DNA from: Methylopila turkensis
GTDB lineage: Bacteria; Pseudomonadota; Alphaproteobacteria; Rhizobiales; Methylopilaceae
Length of the DNA stretch: 64,000 bases
Direction of reading: 5' to 3'
NCBI RefSeq assembly: GCF_027922325.1
Contig: NZ_BSFL01000001.1
Location: 925,610 to 989,609, forward strand
Shown: one piece after another, positions 36,093 through 44,761 of the stretch
Position numbering within the stretch: position 1 is the first letter of the stretch
How the letters are laid out: every line of letters starts with the position of its first letter
Notes under the pieces: generated by a model
Databases searched by the model: none
Told to the model about the DNA's origin: nothing
What the model saw: only the letters and a program-made list of their open reading frames with translations
Made by a program: the position numbers and the translations under genes

Positions 36093-36854
36093 ATGGGAAC
36101 GACCCAACTTGCGCTCTCGCTCGCCGGAGGCGCGCTCCTCGCGATGGCGGCGATCGCGCCTGCCTATTCTCAGCCGATCCAGAACGTGGTGATCGTCCAT
36201 GGGGCGCTGGCCGACGGTTCCGGCTGGCGCAGGGTCCACGACCTGTTGAAGGCGAAGGGCTTCAAGGTGACGGTGGTGCAGCCGCCGATGACGTCGCTCA
36301 AGGACGACGTGGCCGCCTCGAAGCGCATCCTCGACCTCCAGGACGGCCCATCCGTGCTCGTGGGCCACAGCTATGGCGGCATGGTGGTGACCCAGGCCGG
36401 CTCGGCCGAGAACGTCGCCGGGCTGGTCTATATCGCCGCGTTCCAGCCGGACGAGGGCGAGAACCTGCTTGATCTCGCCGGCAAGACGCCGCCCGCGACG
36501 ACGGGCATCAAGGCCACGGCGGACGACTATCTCTACCTCGACCCGGAGGTCTATGCCGCCGACTTCGCCGCGGACGTGCCCAAGGCCGAAGCCGAGTTCA
36601 TGGCGGCCTCCCAGGTGCTGCCTTCGAAGGCGAGCTTCGAAGCAAAGATCACTCAGCCGGCTTGGAAGGCGAAGAAAAGCTGGGCGCTGATCGCGACCGA
36701 AGATCGCGCGATCCATCCCGACCTGATGCGCTCGATGGCGAAACGGGCCGGCAGCACCGTGAAGGAGATCAAGGCCAGCCACGCCTTGTTCATGTCGCAG
36801 CCGGCGGCGGTCGCCGACGTCATCGAGACGGCGGCCAAGGCTCTCTCCAAATGA
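36093..36854 (+). CDS. exported alpha/beta hydrolase
   Basis: A 253-residue serine hydrolase with a Sec-type signal (LALSLAGGALLAMAAIAPAYSQ). The nucleophile is in GHSYGG, the oxyanion region is HGALADGSGW, the acid lies near TEDRAIHPD and the His in SHALFMSQP. It is the paralogue of the hydrolase at 2709-3479; both share ADGSxW, LDxQDGPxVLVGHS and the C-terminal MAKRxG segment. An esterase-like function is probable. Its stop overlaps the GMC oxidoreductase start by 4 bp (ATGA), linking hydrolysis outside the membrane with alcohol oxidation. Confidence 0.88.
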   Translation: MGTTQLALSLAGGALLAMAAIAPAYSQPIQNVVIVHGALADGSGWRRVHDLLKAKGFKVTVVQPPMTSLKDDVAASKRILDLQDGPSVLVGHSYGGMVVTQAGSAENVAGLVYIAAFQPDEGENLLDLAGKTPPATTGIKATADDYLYLDPEVYAADFAADVPKAEAEFMAASQVLPSKASFEAKITQPAWKAKKSWALIATEDRAIHPDLMRSMAKRAGSTVKEIKASHALFMSQPAAVADVIETAAKALSK

Positions 36855-38449
36855 TCTCTTCAGACGGGACGGGCCCGGTTGGGAAGCCCTCGGCCGCGCG
36901 GGCCGAAGAACCTCTGCCAGCGTATGACTTCATCGTCTGCGGCGCGGGCTCGTCCGGCTCGGTGGTGGCCGGGCGGCTGGCCGAAAACCCTGAGGTGCAG
37001 GTCCTGCTGATCGAGGCGGGCGGCGACGACGAGGCCGAAGCTGTTCTTGATCCATCGCTCTGGCCGACCAATCTCGGAAGCGAGCGTGATTGGGGGTTTC
37101 AGGCGCAGCCCAATCCGCACCTCGACGGCCGCTCCCTTTCCATGTCGATGGGAAAAGGGCTTGGCGGCGGCTCCAGCATCAACGTCATGGTCTGGGCGCG
37201 GGGCCACCGAAGCGACTGGGACCATTTCGCCGCCCAGGCCGGGGACCCGGCCTGGGGCTACGAGCAGGTTCTGGAGACCTATCGCGAGATCGAGAACTGG
37301 CGGGGATCGCCGGACCCCGAATATCGCGGGACGTCCGGCCCGGTTTGGGTGCAGCCTGCGCCGGATCCGAGCCCGGTCGCGACCGCCATGCTGGACGCGG
37401 CCAAAGAGCTCGGCATCCCGACCTTCGACCATCCCAACGGGGCTATGATGGAGGGGGCCGGAGGGGCATCGATCTCCGACATTCTGCTTCGCGACGGCCG
37501 CCGCCATTCGCTCTTCCGCGCTTATGTCCATCCCAAGATGGATCAGCCAAATCTCACGGTCCTGACGCACACCGTCGTCCGCCGGGTGCTGATCGAGGGC
37601 GGTCGGGCGACCGGCGTCGAGATCGAGCGAGATGGCGTGGTCTTGTCGGTCAGGAGCCGCCTTGAGGTGATCCTTTCACTCGGAGCGATGCACACGCCGA
37701 AGGTGCTGATGCATTCCGGCGTCGGCGACGCGGCGGAGCTTGGCCGTTTCGCCATCCCTGTGACGCAACATCTGCCGGGCGTCGGCCGGAACCTGCAGGA
37801 TCATCTGTCGTTCGGCTGCATCTGGGAGCTTCGGGAGCCGGTCGCGCCGCGGAACAGCGGAAGCGAGGCGACGCTTTACTGGAAAAGCCGGCCCGAGCTC
37901 GACTCGCCCGACCTGCTGTTCTGCCAGGTCGAGTTCCCAGTCCCGAGCGACCGCACCGCCACGCGCGGCGTTCCGGCTCAAGGCTGGACGATGTTCGCGG
38001 GCCTCGCGCAGCCCGAGAGCCGTGGCAGGGTGCGCCTCACCGGAGCCGACCCGTCGACCCCGATCGCGATCGATGCCGGCGCCTTGTCACAGCCTGCCGA
38101 CATGGACACGGCCATTCGCTGTATCGAGCTCTGCCGGGAACTCGGGAACGCTTCAGCTTTCAGGCCCTTCGTTAAGGCGGAAGCGCTGCCGGGTCCGCTG
38201 AGAGGCGAGGCTTTTAGACAATACATCCGCGACTCCGCCGTCACCTACTGGCACCAGAGCTGCACCGCCAAGATGGGCCAGGACGCGTTGTCCGTGGTGA
38301 ACGGCGACCTTGAGGTCTATGGCGTGCGGGGGCTTCGCATCGCCGACGCCTCGATCATGCCGCGCGTCACGACCGGCAACACGCAAGCGCCCTGCGCGAT
38401 CATCGGGGAGCGGGCGGCGCGGATGATCAGGAAAGCCCACGGAGCCTAA
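36851..38449 (+). CDS. GMC-family FAD-dependent oxidoreductase (choline/alcohol dehydrogenase-like)
   Basis: A 532-residue GMC flavoenzyme. The FAD site is YDFIVCGAGSSGSVVAGRL, followed by GKGLGGGSSINVMVWARGH (GMC signature 1) and GAMHTPKVLMHSGVG (signature 2). The active-site His lies in TYWHQSCTAKMG, with GLRIADASIMP at the C-terminus. Members oxidise choline, alkanols or sugars. No membrane anchor is seen. It is translationally coupled to the hydrolase upstream. A decayed C-terminal piece of a related GMC gene lies at 29640-29873. Confidence 0.93.
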   Translation: MISSDGTGPVGKPSAARAEEPLPAYDFIVCGAGSSGSVVAGRLAENPEVQVLLIEAGGDDEAEAVLDPSLWPTNLGSERDWGFQAQPNPHLDGRSLSMSMGKGLGGGSSINVMVWARGHRSDWDHFAAQAGDPAWGYEQVLETYREIENWRGSPDPEYRGTSGPVWVQPAPDPSPVATAMLDAAKELGIPTFDHPNGAMMEGAGGASISDILLRDGRRHSLFRAYVHPKMDQPNLTVLTHTVVRRVLIEGGRATGVEIERDGVVLSVRSRLEVILSLGAMHTPKVLMHSGVGDAAELGRFAIPVTQHLPGVGRNLQDHLSFGCIWELREPVAPRNSGSEATLYWKSRPELDSPDLLFCQVEFPVPSDRTATRGVPAQGWTMFAGLAQPESRGRVRLTGADPSTPIAIDAGALSQPADMDTAIRCIELCRELGNASAFRPFVKAEALPGPLRGEAFRQYIRDSAVTYWHQSCTAKMGQDALSVVNGDLEVYGVRGLRIADASIMPRVTTGNTQAPCAIIGERAARMIRKAHGA

Positions 38450-38489
38450 CCGCCTCGCCGGACCAGGCGCGTCAGGGAGCCTGCTCCTT

Positions 38490-38711
38490 TCACGCGCCCG
38501 ACAGCTTCGTTTTCGCGAGCGGCAGGTTGCGGATGCGCTGTCCGGTGAGCGCCGCGAGCGCGTTGGCGACCGCGGGCGGGACGCCGGGAGGGCCGGGCTC
38601 GACGATCCCGCCCATCGGCGCGCCGCTCTCGACGATCGCGACGTGAAACTCCGGCATGTGCTCGCGGGAGATGCTTTTGTAGGCGTCGTAGTTCTTCGCC
38701 TGCCGGTTCTT
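38490..38711 (-). pseudogene. C-terminal fragment of a molybdenum hydroxylase large subunit
   Basis: Reading leftward, KNRQAKNYDAYKSISREHMP and then EFHVAIVESGAPMGGIVEPG are followed by PPAVANALAALTGQRIRNLPLAK. This matches the end of the molybdopterin-binding subunit of isoquinoline 1-oxidoreductase/aldehyde-oxidase-like enzymes, including the GxxExGxPxxxPAxxNA motif with the essential Glu. The N-terminal ~650 residues are missing; homology stops near 38720. It differs from the intact paoC-type gene at 45.7-47.9 kb. Confidence 0.82.
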
Positions 38712-39155
38712 ATCAAAATTACTGGTCTGGGGCCGCGAGAGTATCGCTCACGTTTCGGGCTCGGGGGCGCGCATCCCGGCGAATGACGCGCAGCGGCGAC
38801 AGCGCCAAAGCCAGAATTCGAATTGTACCCGGAAGCGGACGTCTGCGTCGTGGCCAAGCTCTGTCGCTCCCAACCCACTCGTCGCTGTCTACCAAGGCAC
38901 TCCCGATCGATGTGCTTCGGCTTCAGCGGCGCTTTCGGTCCGATGAGCCGACCGGCGTTCCATGGCTTCTGCGGTAAACGGAACAAGTCGGGCTGGCGCA
39001 TTGCCTCCTCCTCGAAGGCGGCCCCTCGACTGGATATACACCCGCAGCCGTTCGGTGAGCGCCACAACCGAACTTTCAGGCTACGCGCCAGGAGCGGACC
39101 GATGGCCCGCTCCTGTTGACTGACCTTTTCGGATCACCGACGTCGCAGTGACGCG
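38712..39155. other. debris between fragments, with repeat copy and integrase start
   Basis: No intact gene. AGCGCCAAAGCCAGAATTC (38801-38819) and AGCGGACGTCTGCG (38833-38846) resemble the two arms of the ~60-bp repeat. A partial integrase follows (listed separately). TGAGCGCCACAACCGAAC near 39056-39073 is another arm-like sequence. Confidence 0.5.
38909..39001 (-). pseudogene. N-terminal fragment of the same integrase as at 22.9 kb
   Basis: ATG at 39001, preceded by GAGGAGGCA, gives MRQPDLFRLPQKPWNAGRLI followed by GPKAPLKPKHI; homology to the 22.9-kb copy then stops. Here the frame is intact over this part, whereas the 22.9-kb copy has an extra base before WNAG. Copy 2 of the long repeat spans about 38909-39056. 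Confidence 0.75.
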
Positions 39156-39566
39156 TCAGCGTTTGTCGGGAACGGTGAGGTTTGTATCGTCGGTGTCGAC
39201 CACGAACACGGCGAGCAGTTTCGCAGGCTCTGTGGCGCTCGCGTTTGCGCTCACGCCGTGATGTGCGCCGGGTTGCTCGATCCAGAACTCGCCCTTGCGG
39301 TAGATCCGCTCCGGGCCGTCGTCGACCTTGCTGCGGAACGCGCCGTCGAGGACGTAGGCCCAGATGAAGGCTGACTTCGCATGCGTATGGCTGCCCGACG
39401 AGCCGCCCGGGCCGTATTCGACCGTCACCGCCTTGAGCGATTTGCCGGAGATGTTGGGAATCGCCGCGGCGAAGGTCGGCGTGATCTTTGCGGTGATCGC
39501 CTCGTCGGCGGTGGCGGCGGTAACGAGAAGCGAAATGGCCGCGGCGGCGGCGAGAAGGCGTGTCAT
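39156..39566 (-). CDS. exported small cupin protein
   Basis: A 136-residue protein with a clear Sec signal (MTRLLAAAAAISLLVTAATADE). The cupin barrel contains GSSGSHTHAKSAFIWAYVLDG with HTH as metal ligands, YRKGEFWIEQPGAHHGVS with a further His, and AVFVVDTDD. Such single-domain cupins are often encoded near oxidoreductases in detoxification clusters; the activity is not known. It follows the NmrA-like gene by 56 bp in the same direction, so they are probably co-transcribed. Confidence 0.85.
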   Translation of the reverse strand: MTRLLAAAAAISLLVTAATADEAITAKITPTFAAAIPNISGKSLKAVTVEYGPGGSSGSHTHAKSAFIWAYVLDGAFRSKVDDGPERIYRKGEFWIEQPGAHHGVSANASATEPAKLLAVFVVDTDDTNLTVPDKR

Positions 39567-39622
39567 CGAAAGGCTCCTTGTGAGCGTCTGAGTGTGAGCG
39601 GGAGTTCGAAGTCGGAAAGAGA

Positions 39623-40390
39623 TCAGGCGGCAGATTTCCGGGACTGCAGCCAGCCGTCGAGATCGGTCCGGCCGAGCCGGGCCTCGCCGAGCGGCACGAG
39701 CGAGAGATCCGAGACGCGGCCGCCGAAATAACCGACGTCTGCATCGGCCTCGACCGCGCGAGGATCGCCGACGGCGCGCAGGTAGCGCCCGACGATTTCG
39801 GCGAAGCCAGCCCGTTCAGGACCGGCGATTTCGATCACGCCGTTAATGGCGTCGGCCGTTGCAGCGCCTGCAAGCGCGGCGGCCACCTCGTCCGCGGCGA
39901 TCGGCTGGAACTGGCACTTAGCCAGGCGAACGGCGCCGTCGACCGTGCTGCCGTCGGCCAGCGCGCCAAGAAACTCGAAGAATTGGGTGGCGCGAACGAT
40001 CGTATGTGGCTGTCCAGACTGCCGGACCAGTTCCTCCTGAACGACCTTGGCGTCGAGGTGGAAATTGCCGCGCAGGCGGTCAGCGCCGACGATGGACAGC
40101 AAGATATGGACGCGGACTCCTGCGGCGGCCTCGGCGGCCATCAGGTTCTCGGTCGAGGTTCTGAAGAACGACATGACGGCCGCCGGATCGGAAGACGGCA
40201 GATTGGTCACGTCGACGACCGCGTCGGCGCCGCGCAACGCGTCCGCCAGCCCTTCGCCCGTGAAGGCGTCGACGCCCGTGCTCGGCGAGGCGGCCATCAC
40301 CTCGTGGCCAGCGGCGCGCAGCAGCGCCACGGTTCTGGAGCCGATCAGCCCTGTGCCGCCCATCACCACGATCTTCTTCGAAGCGTTCAC
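39623..40390 (-). CDS. NmrA-like/atypical SDR NAD(P)-binding protein
   Basis: A 255-residue protein with the extended Rossmann signature GGTGLIGSRTVALLRAAGHEV, then ADAVVDVTNLPSSDP and HILLSIVGADRL. The classical SDR Tyr-Lys pair is not obvious, which fits the NmrA/TMR/QOR2 group of atypical SDRs that act as redox sensors or quinone reductases. GAGGACTGGACGTGAACGC places a good ribosome binding site just before the ATG. It is divergent from the AraC gene at 40601, its likely regulator. Confidence 0.88.
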   Translation of the reverse strand: MNASKKIVVMGGTGLIGSRTVALLRAAGHEVMAASPSTGVDAFTGEGLADALRGADAVVDVTNLPSSDPAAVMSFFRTSTENLMAAEAAAGVRVHILLSIVGADRLRGNFHLDAKVVQEELVRQSGQPHTIVRATQFFEFLGALADGSTVDGAVRLAKCQFQPIAADEVAAALAGAATADAINGVIEIAGPERAGFAEIVGRYLRAVGDPRAVEADADVGYFGGRVSDLSLVPLGEARLGRTDLDGWLQSRKSAA

Positions 40391-40600
40391 GTCCAGTCCT
40401 CCTCTGGTCGGCGCCGTGATGCGCCGGAACGAGGCGGAACCTATGAAGGACGGCGGGCGCCCGCTTTCGCGCGATTGCGGCGCTATCGCGAAATTGCGGC
40501 GACGCAGACGATGGCGCGCCGCAATCCACCTTGCGTGGCTGTAAGAGTTCGGCCTGACTGAGGCGACGTAAAGAGAGCCGAAGCGGGATCAGACCCTTCC

Positions 40601-41536
40601 TTGAAGCCGCCCTCGCACCTGAAACGATCGCGCGACCATGCGGGCGACGCAGTACGCGACGTCGACGCGGCCGGCGCGCCTCGCGAGATCGGTCGGATCC
40701 TCGACAGGCCGCCGGCGCTCGCGAACGAGGCGCTGCGCGGCGGCGCCCGGCTGACGCGACGCTGGTGCCACGGCGAGCTTCACGCCGACCTGCCCGGCAT
40801 GCCGGGCCATGTGGTGATGGGCTATTACGGCGCGGCGCAGGACTGCAGCTGGCGTCAGGGCGGTTCTCGGAAAGCGTCCCGCACTCGGCCGGGTTCAATC
40901 ACCCTCATCCCCGAAGGCCATGATGGTCGTTGGGACGTCGAGGGACCAATCGAAGTCAGCCACGTCTACCTCTCCAACGATCGACTGCTCGCGGCGACCG
41001 AAGTTCTGGCCAAAGGGCGGCCGATCGAACTCGTAGGCCGAATATGCTTCGACGATCCGTCGGCATCGCGCGTGTTGGAGATGCTGTCCATCGAGGCCGA
41101 GCAGGGCGACGCCGCGTCGTCGCTGTTCGCAGAGCAGGCCGTAGACCTGCTCTGCCTCCAGCTCGTACGCGCGCACTCATCGCTCGGCGCAGCGCCCGCA
41201 GCCCCGCGCAAGGGGCTCGCCGACTGGCAGGTGAAGCGCGTCACCACCTACATGCGGGACTTTCTCGACCGCGAGCTTGGGCTCGATGAACTCGCCGGCC
41301 TCGTCGATCTCAGCCGACATCATTTCTGCACGGCCTTCCGGCTCGCGACCGGCCAGACGCCGCACGAATGGCTGGTGGCGCTGCGCATGACGCGCGCGCG
41401 CCAGCTTCTGGCGAGCCACGACCTACCGGTCACCAGCGTTGCGCTTGCGGTCGGCTATCAGACCCCCTCGGCCTTCGCGTCCAGCTTCCGAAAGGCCACG
41501 GGCGTCACCCCCACAGCATTCCGCGCAGCGCTCTGA
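40601..41536 (+). CDS. AraC-family transcriptional regulator
   Basis: A 311-residue regulator with an N-terminal ligand domain (VMGYYGAAQDCSWRQGG, GSITLIPEGHDGRWDVEGP) and two C-terminal helix-turn-helix motifs (LDELAGLVDLSRHHFCTAFR and SVALAVGYQTPSAFASSFRKATG). The start is taken as TTG at 40601 because it gives the usual family length; no ATG is available until well inside the domain. It is divergent from the NmrA-like/cupin pair across 210 bp. Confidence 0.88.
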   Translation: MKPPSHLKRSRDHAGDAVRDVDAAGAPREIGRILDRPPALANEALRGGARLTRRWCHGELHADLPGMPGHVVMGYYGAAQDCSWRQGGSRKASRTRPGSITLIPEGHDGRWDVEGPIEVSHVYLSNDRLLAATEVLAKGRPIELVGRICFDDPSASRVLEMLSIEAEQGDAASSLFAEQAVDLLCLQLVRAHSSLGAAPAAPRKGLADWQVKRVTTYMRDFLDRELGLDELAGLVDLSRHHFCTAFRLATGQTPHEWLVALRMTRARQLLASHDLPVTSVALAVGYQTPSAFASSFRKATGVTPTAFRAAL

Positions 41537-41671
41537 GCAGCGGCTCTTCGACAGAGACATGGAGCGCTGGGGGCGGAAATCGGCTGGTGCCGGCGACCAG
41601 ACGCCGCTGACGCCCTTGACGCTCGCTGACTTACGATCGCCCAAAAGCGGAATTGTCAAAAGGCCAGCTTT

Positions 41672-41695
41672 GGGTCGATTCCGTTGAAAAACTCC
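41672..41695. repeat. IS1182-type left-end sequence, copy 1
   Basis: GGGTCGATTCCGTTGAAAAA followed by CTCC lies 60 bp before the transposase start. The same sequence with one change (GATTGCG) stands alone at 48149-48172. Confidence 0.65.
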
Positions 41696-41755
41696 ATCGT
41701 TGAAGCGAGGCGCCGCCGCTGATTCACTCGGCTCTATGAGCGGAGGGCGGCGGCG

Positions 41756-43079
41756 ATGATGGGCGAGCGGCAGGTCGACCAGGCGGCGCTGTTCTATGAG
41801 TTCTCTCTCGAGCGGCATGTGCCGGAAGATCACGTGCTAAGGGCGATCGATCGGTTCGTGGACCTGTCGGAAGTGCGGCGGGATCTGGCTCCGTTCTAAA
41901 GTTCGACGGGGCGTCCTTCGATCGACCCGGAGCTGCTGATCCGGATGCTGCTGGTCGGCTACTGCTTCGGCGTCCGCTCGGAGCGACGGCTGCGCGAGGA
42001 GGTTCACCTCAACCTCGCCTATCGCTGGTTCTGCCGGCTTGGCCTCGATGGCGACGTGCCCGATCACTCGACCTTCTCGAAGAACCGTCACGGCCGCTTC
42101 CGCGACAGCGACCTGCTGCGCAAGCTGTTCGAGACGGTCGTCCGGCGCTGCATGGCTGAGGGGCTCGTGGGCGGCGACGGCTTCGCGGTCGACGCCGGCC
42201 TGATCCGGGCCGACGCCAACCGACAGCGCTCAGCCGACGGCGCGGAGAACGTCGACTGGGAAGAGTTGGCCGCCACGCGCCGTTCCGTCCGCGAGTACCT
42301 CGACACGCTCTACGATGCGGCCTGGGGCGCGGCGAGCCCGACGACGCCGAAGTTCGTCTCGCGCTCGGATCCAGCCGCGCAGTGGACCGGCGCGCACAAG
42401 GGCCACGCCTTCTTCGCCTACGCCACCAACTACCTGATCGACCTCGACCATGCGGTGATCGTCGATGTCTAGGCGAGCCGCGCTATCCGGCAGGCCGAGG
42501 TCGGCGCCGCGCGAACGATGGTCGAGAGGACCCAAGACCGCTTCGGACTGTGGCCTGAACGGCTCGCAGCCGATAGCGCCTATGGCTCGGCCGAGATGCT
42601 CGCCTGGCTGGTCCATGAACGCGGGATCGAGCCGCACATCCCCGTGTTCGACAAAAGCGCCCGGACCGACGGAAGCTTCGCCCGCGAGGACTTCGCGTAC
42701 GACCATGAGGGCGACGTCTACGTCTGCCCGGCGGGCAAGACGCTGACCTGCAGCGGCACGCTGGTGAACGACGGCGCGACGCTGCTCTACCGCGCCAGCA
42801 AATACGACTGCGACGCCTGCGGGCTGAAGCCGCGCTGCTGTCCGAAGGCGCTGGCGCGAAAGGTGCCGCGGTCCATCCATGAGGGCGCCCGGGACATGGC
42901 GCGCGACATCGCGAAGACCGACGCCTACCCGACGTCGCGGCGCGAGCGGAAGAAGGTCGAGATGCTGTTCGCGCACCTGAAGCGCATCCTGCGGCTCGAC
43001 CGTCTAAGGCCTCGAGCCATGCGGAGCCCGCGACGAGTTCCTGCTCGCCGCGCTCGCCAACACTTTTTATGACGACTTA
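41756..43079 (+). pseudogene. IS1182-family transposase, inactivated
   Basis: The translation follows an IS1182/IS5-type DDE transposase along its full length: MMGERQVDQAALFYEFSLER, DLAPF-stop-SSTGRPSIDPELLIRML, then SERRLREEVHLNLAYRWFCRL, VPDHSTFSKNR, FAVDAGLIRADANR, VIVDV-stop-ASRAIRQAEVGAART, IPVFDKSARTDGSF and ERKKVEMLFAHLKRILRLDRL. Two nonsense codons interrupt it, TAA at 41897-41899 and TAG at 42470-42472, and the final segment (CGARDEFLLAALAN) is in another frame after about 43005. The right terminal repeat was not found. The element is dead and lies at the 5' side of a broken transporter gene. Confidence 0.85.
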
Positions 43080-43182
43080 GACTAGCGATGGGGAACGACA
43101 TCAAGTTCACTTGCTGGGGTCGCTTCGAACTCAGTAAGACTTCAGCGGTCTGGGTATCACCAAACGCTATCCGCATTCTTCG

Positions 43183-43938
43183 AGGTGCGGCTGCCCCCTT
43201 TATGATCGTCGTGCCGGTCGCGCTGGTGTCGATCGTCTGGCAGTGGAAGGCGCGTTGCCGTCGCTGCCCGCCGAAAGAATGCCGAAGGCCTCGATGCTGA
43301 AACTGCTGCGCGATCGCCGGATCGCCTCGGGCATGCTCGCCGCCATGTTGCTGTTCATAGGTCAGTTCGCCCTATTCACCTACTTGCGCCCATCTCTTGA
43401 AACGGTGACGGGGGTCGACGTAACGACGCTGTCCGTCCTCCTCCTGATCGTCGGCATCTCCGGCTTCGCAGGCACCTACCTCTTCGGAGGCGTCCTGAAG
43501 GATCGGATGCGGGCCACGCTCGTCTTCATCCCCTCAGTCATGGCTCTCGTGGCCGTGGCGCTCGCGGTGCTCGGCACGTCGTTCTGGCCAACGGCGGCGC
43601 TTCTCGGGATCTGGGGCCTGGTCTCGACCGCGGCGCCCGTGGCCTGGTCGACCTGGCTCACGCGCACCGTTCCTGACGACGCAGAGATCGGAGGCGGCCT
43701 GATGGTGGCGGTCATCCAGCTCGCGATCACGATCGTGGCAGCAGCCGGCGGCCTCGTCTACGATGCGACCGGCCCCGTGATCGACTTCTGGAGCAGCGGT
43801 GCGGTGCTTGTTCTGGCGGCCGTCTTGGCGTTCGCAGCCGACCAAGCGGCGAAAAAGGCGTCAGCCGCAGACCGGCCGTCACCAACGATGAGCAAGGCTC
43901 ATCGGGTCATCCCGAATCCTGCACCTGTTCTCAAATAA
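43183..43938 (+). pseudogene. MFS transporter, C-terminal half only
   Basis: The translation gives half of a DHA1-type MFS protein (AraJ/YdhP-like): FMIVVPVALVSIVWQWKA, then after a two-base frame change LPSLPAERMPKASMLKLLRD. This is followed by six hydrophobic segments, with LFGGVLKDRMRATLVF as the repeated motif A and APVAWSTWLTRTVPDDAEIGGGL. The N-terminal six helices are absent; the dead IS1182 element sits where they should begin. An ATG at 43243 could express the C-terminal half, but half a transporter is unlikely to work. Confidence 0.78.
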
Positions 43939-44110
43939 AAACTGTTCCAAAATCCACGGTGGACGGACTGTCGTGCCGGATCTGGCCGACCTGTCCACCC
44001 CTGCGATCCACGACGACCCCCAGTGCGGTCGAGCAAATCAACCGGTGGGGCGGCTTTTCCGTCCAGGAGCTCCCTTTGTGCTCCGCGCCAGCAATCTGCG
44101 GGAACACGAT

Positions 44111-44761
44111 ATGACAAGCCCCGGCGACCTCGAATTGAACCGCCGAGACCTGATGGTCGCGGCCGCCGCGACCGCCGCCGTCGCCTCAGCCCCCTCGGGC
44201 GCAGGCGCACAGCCGGCCGCCGCTGCCGCGGTCCGCGCGCCCTCGAAGGCGACCGTCTCGATGATGGTCAACGGCGAGGCCCGTCGCCTCGTCGACCTCG
44301 ACACCCGGACCACGCTGCTCGACGCGCTCCGCGAAAGCCTTCAGATGCCCGGCACCAAGAAGGGCTGCGACCACGGCCAGTGCGGCGCCTGCACCGTCAT
44401 CGTCGACGGGCGGCGCATCAACTCCTGCCTCAGCCTCGCCGTGATGCACGAAGGCGAGAGCGTCACCACGATCGAGGGGCTGGGGACGCCCGACAACCTC
44501 CACGCGATGCAGGCCGCTTTCGTGAAACACGACGGCTACCAGTGCGGGTACTGCACACCGGGGCAGATTTGCTCGGCGGTCGCGGTGCTCGACGAGATCA
44601 AGGCCGGCGTGCCGAGCCACGTCACAGCCGACCTCACGGCCGCCTCCTACGATCCCACCGCCGACGAAATCCGCGAGCGCATGAGCGGAAACATCTGCCG
44701 CTGCGGGGCCTATTCCAACATCGTGGACGCCATGTCCGAAGTCGCCGGGAGGCGCGCATGA
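44111..44761 (+). CDS. paoA: periplasmic aldehyde oxidoreductase, [2Fe-2S] subunit
   Basis: A 216-residue iron-sulfur subunit of a xanthine-oxidase-family enzyme. A twin-arginine signal ([18 protein letters not shown]) occupies about residues 10-33. Cluster-binding cysteines are CDHGQCGAC (Cys86, Cys91, Cys94) with Cys106, and CGYC (145, 148) with CRC (196, 198). Tat export of this subunit, which would carry folded partners through, is characteristic of PaoABC, which oxidises aromatic and aliphatic aldehydes in the periplasm. It overlaps the next gene by ATGA. The ATG at 44111 fits the signal peptide; an upstream in-frame start is rejected. Confidence 0.9.
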   Translation: MTSPGDLELNRRDLMVAAAATAAVASAPSGAGAQPAAAAAVRAPSKATVSMMVNGEARRLVDLDTRTTLLDALRESLQMPGTKKGCDHGQCGACTVIVDGRRINSCLSLAVMHEGESVTTIEGLGTPDNLHAMQAAFVKHDGYQCGYCTPGQICSAVAVLDEIKAGVPSHVTADLTAASYDPTADEIRERMSGNICRCGAYSNIVDAMSEVAGRRA

